A DNA stretch of 7,408 nt from Clostridiales bacterium UBA4821 (lineage in GTDB: Bacteria; Bacillota; Clostridia; Acetivibrionales; UBA4821), in the NCBI GenBank assembly GCA_002402315.1, contig DHFP01000123.1:1-7408 (forward strand), read 5' to 3'. Below the pieces are notes generated by a model. It ran no database searches, was not told the DNA's origin, and saw only the letters and a list, made by a program, of their open reading frames with translations. Shown one piece after another: positions 5,513-7,408 of this stretch. Position 1 is the first letter of the stretch. Every line of letters starts with the position of its first letter. The translations under genes and the position numbers were made by a program.

Positions 5513-7060
5513 TTATACGGATTCATAAGAACTTCTAAACTGTTTGGCTTGGTCAAAGTCGTGAATGCAATCCCAAAAAGAAGCTAAGCGTCTAAGATAT
5601 TTATTGTTGTCTCTAAACTTATTGATAAAACACTCAGCCAATTCAGGGTCAAACTGAGTACCGGCATACCTCCCAATTTCCACTAGTGCATCCTCAAAGC
5701 TCATCTTTCTCCTGTAGGAACGGTCTGAGGTCATGGCATCAAATGAATCAGCAATGGCCAATATCCTTGCAGCAAGCGGGATATCTTCTCCGGCCAAACC
5801 ATCAGGATACCCCCTGCCGTCATATTTCTCGTGATGGTGCTTGACACCCGGTATTATATCAGACAACAGAGAAACCGGAGCAAGAATCCTACTTCCCGTT
5901 ACAGGATGGGTCTTGATAACTGCAAACTCCTCCTCGGTCAACCTGCCTTCTTTCAAAAGCACTCCATCCGGTATGCCAATCTTTCCTATATCATGGAACA
6001 ATGCGACTACCTTGAGCTTAACAAGATCATTCCTGGACATTCCCAGTGACTTTCCAATCACTCTCGCATAAAGTGAAACCCTGGTCGAATGACCCGCAGT
6101 ATAAGCATCCTTGGCATCAACAGCTTTTGTCAACGCCTCAATAAGCTCGTAATAAGTTCTTTGCAATTGAGAATATGAGTTCTGCAGCTTTTCATTTGCA
6201 CTTACAACTTCTTCATGTAATTGGATGTTAATAATAGCCTCAACTGATTGGTTAACATAGATTTTTAAAAGGTCGAGGTACTCTTCCTTGTCTAAAACAC
6301 AATTCTCCAGATATATTATACCTATCCCGTGATCTTCCTCAAGTATAGGTAAAACAAGAGTATTGTCGTAATGAACAATATCACTATTCTCTCTTGCCTG
6401 TTTTATAATCTCATGCTTAATTGAATCCTGCAGGATTTGCTCATGAGATAGGCCTTCAAACCGGCCTATACCGCAACCAATAGCACCACTGCCGTTTAAC
6501 TCTTCTAAAATCAGAAATCCGCTTTCAAATTCTGTTAACCCTTTAATATGGTCTAATATGTCCTTGAGGAGTTCCTTGAATGCTTGTACCCTGAATATAT
6601 GAGGCACTGAGTTTAATATACATGCCAGTCCTTCTCTCATATGCTTGTTAACCCTCATTTGAGCACAAGACCTTATGCCGGCAGCAACCCAAAGCAAGAG
6701 CTTATCAGGACCCTCAGTCTTGTCATGGTATCCTTGTATATCTAAAATCTTCAGCATCTCTAAAGGAGGTTTATCTCCGGCATAACCCGTTTGGAGAAGA
6801 ATGAACATTTCCCTGTCAAACTTCCTGATCTCCCTTACAACTTCTTCTCCGGTCATTCCAGGCATGAAATAATCAAGAAGCATAAGGTCGACCTGTTCCT
6901 TCTTTATAGTATCCAAAGCTTCCGTGCCGCTTTGATTGCATATGACCCTATAACCTTCCCTCTTTAGCAGGGGTGTAACCGACTCCAAAACCTCAATCTG
7001 GTCATCTACTATAAGGACGGTGTAGTCCTCGCGAGGCAGTTGAAATTTTTTCCTAGCCAC
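5513..7060 (-). CDS. Response regulator with GAF-like and HD-GYP domains (c-di-GMP phosphodiesterase)
   Basis: A 515-residue cytoplasmic signalling protein. The receiver domain is at about 12-130, with acidic pair D19/D20, phospho-acceptor D63, T91 and K114 all present, so it should be phosphorylated by a histidine kinase. The middle region, about 145-285, is GAF-like and resembles the DUF3369 sensor found between receiver and output domains. A helical linker (about 283-312) leads to an HD-GYP domain at about 313-490. Its metal and signature residues are intact: H324, the H356-D357 pair with K360, H385, H409/H410, the DGRGYP motif at 414-419, and D438. This predicts hydrolysis of cyclic di-GMP, controlled by phosphorylation and perhaps by a ligand of the middle domain. 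GTG start at 7060, with AGAGGTGAT at 7075-7067 as ribosome binding site. No kinase gene is adjacent. It is a single-gene unit with its own terminator. Domain order and catalytic residues are clear; the pathway controlled is unknown. Confidence 0.95.
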   Translation of the reverse strand: MARKKFQLPREDYTVLIVDDQIEVLESVTPLLKREGYRVICNQSGTEALDTIKKEQVDLMLLDYFMPGMTGEEVVREIRKFDREMFILLQTGYAGDKPPLEMLKILDIQGYHDKTEGPDKLLLWVAAGIRSCAQMRVNKHMREGLACILNSVPHIFRVQAFKELLKDILDHIKGLTEFESGFLILEELNGSGAIGCGIGRFEGLSHEQILQDSIKHEIIKQARENSDIVHYDNTLVLPILEEDHGIGIIYLENCVLDKEEYLDLLKIYVNQSVEAIINIQLHEEVVSANEKLQNSYSQLQRTYYELIEALTKAVDAKDAYTAGHSTRVSLYARVIGKSLGMSRNDLVKLKVVALFHDIGKIGIPDGVLLKEGRLTEEEFAVIKTHPVTGSRILAPVSLLSDIIPGVKHHHEKYDGRGYPDGLAGEDIPLAARILAIADSFDAMTSDRSYRRKMSFEDALVEIGRYAGTQFDPELAECFINKFRDNNKYLRRLASFWDCIHDFDQAKQFRSSYESV

Positions 7061-7408
7061 TTATGTATCACCTCTGAAAACAATTGTGTATTAATTATTG
7101 CTTATTCTGGTTTTTTATTAAGAGCATTTCTTAGTAAGTTCATAGAATCCGGTTTTTAAATGAGATTTTTAATAGTTGATTACATTAAGGTATATGCCTA
7201 CCTCATAATAAATGAATAATTAACATGCCAATAATTTGTTATTTAGATTTCGTCAAACCTTTAAAATATTGATTATTGTCTGAAAATTAAGAATATAATC
7301 CATGTCTTCTAAAATATATTATACAATTTAAAGTCACATAAAACAACCTTTTTCGTATATAACGTATGGAATTTTTTCCCGAATCGTTACTGTTCAGACG
7401 GGTGGTAA
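7061..7408. other. AT-rich region upstream of the HD-GYP gene
   Basis: No gene of convincing length is present on either strand. The minus-strand ribosome binding site AGAGGTGAT occupies 7075-7067. Possible -35 boxes on the minus strand are TTGACG (7256-7251) and TTGGCA (7231-7226), but neither has a good -10 at normal spacing, so the promoter is not resolved. The last bases carry a GGTGGTAA word that could precede a gene beyond the window. Confidence 0.5.

Overview
The window comes from an AT-rich, Gram-positive genome, most likely a clostridial Bacillota. This is inferred from the strong AGGAGG-type ribosome binding sites, the use of TTG and GTG starts, U-tailed hairpin terminators, AT-rich intergenic DNA, and protein types familiar from that group (TraG/VirD4-like coupling protein, clostridial S1-repeat protein, REC/HD-GYP regulator). 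I cannot name the species from sequence alone.

Layout, left to right. Positions 129-2714 (+) encode an 861-residue VirD4/TraG-type coupling ATPase with four N-terminal membrane segments and a long hydrophilic C-terminal tail. A perfect 24-bp terminator hairpin (2719-2774) follows. Positions 2775-3324 contain no convincing gene. They do hold an AT-rich palindromic stretch (about 2858-2939) and an abrupt island at about 3161-3260 that is 50% GC against 16-21% GC in its flanks. That island is packed with consecutive inverted repeats and looks like a structured RNA, more likely on the minus strand. Next is a two-gene minus-strand operon: a three-S1-domain RNA-binding protein (5174-4350), then, 13 bp downstream, a winged-helix/nuclease-like protein resembling the replication-relaxation family (4336-3380). 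A strong terminator (3325-3380) starts at the stop codon. The operon has a visible extended -10 promoter (5292-5300) and a leader of about 110 nt that can fold. Finally, a minus-strand gene (7060-5513) encodes a receiver/GAF-like/HD-GYP response regulator with an intact c-di-GMP phosphodiesterase signature and its own terminator (5414-5440).

How the parts may relate. A coupling protein beside a replication-relaxation-like DNA-binding protein recalls integrative or mobilizable elements. However, no relaxase, VirB4/VirB6-like channel protein or integrase is visible here, so this is either one edge of such an element or a resident, domesticated module. The S1 and replication-relaxation-like genes are almost certainly co-transcribed. 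The HD-GYP regulator appears to be an independent signalling gene. The most interesting undescribed item is the structured island at 3104-3275.
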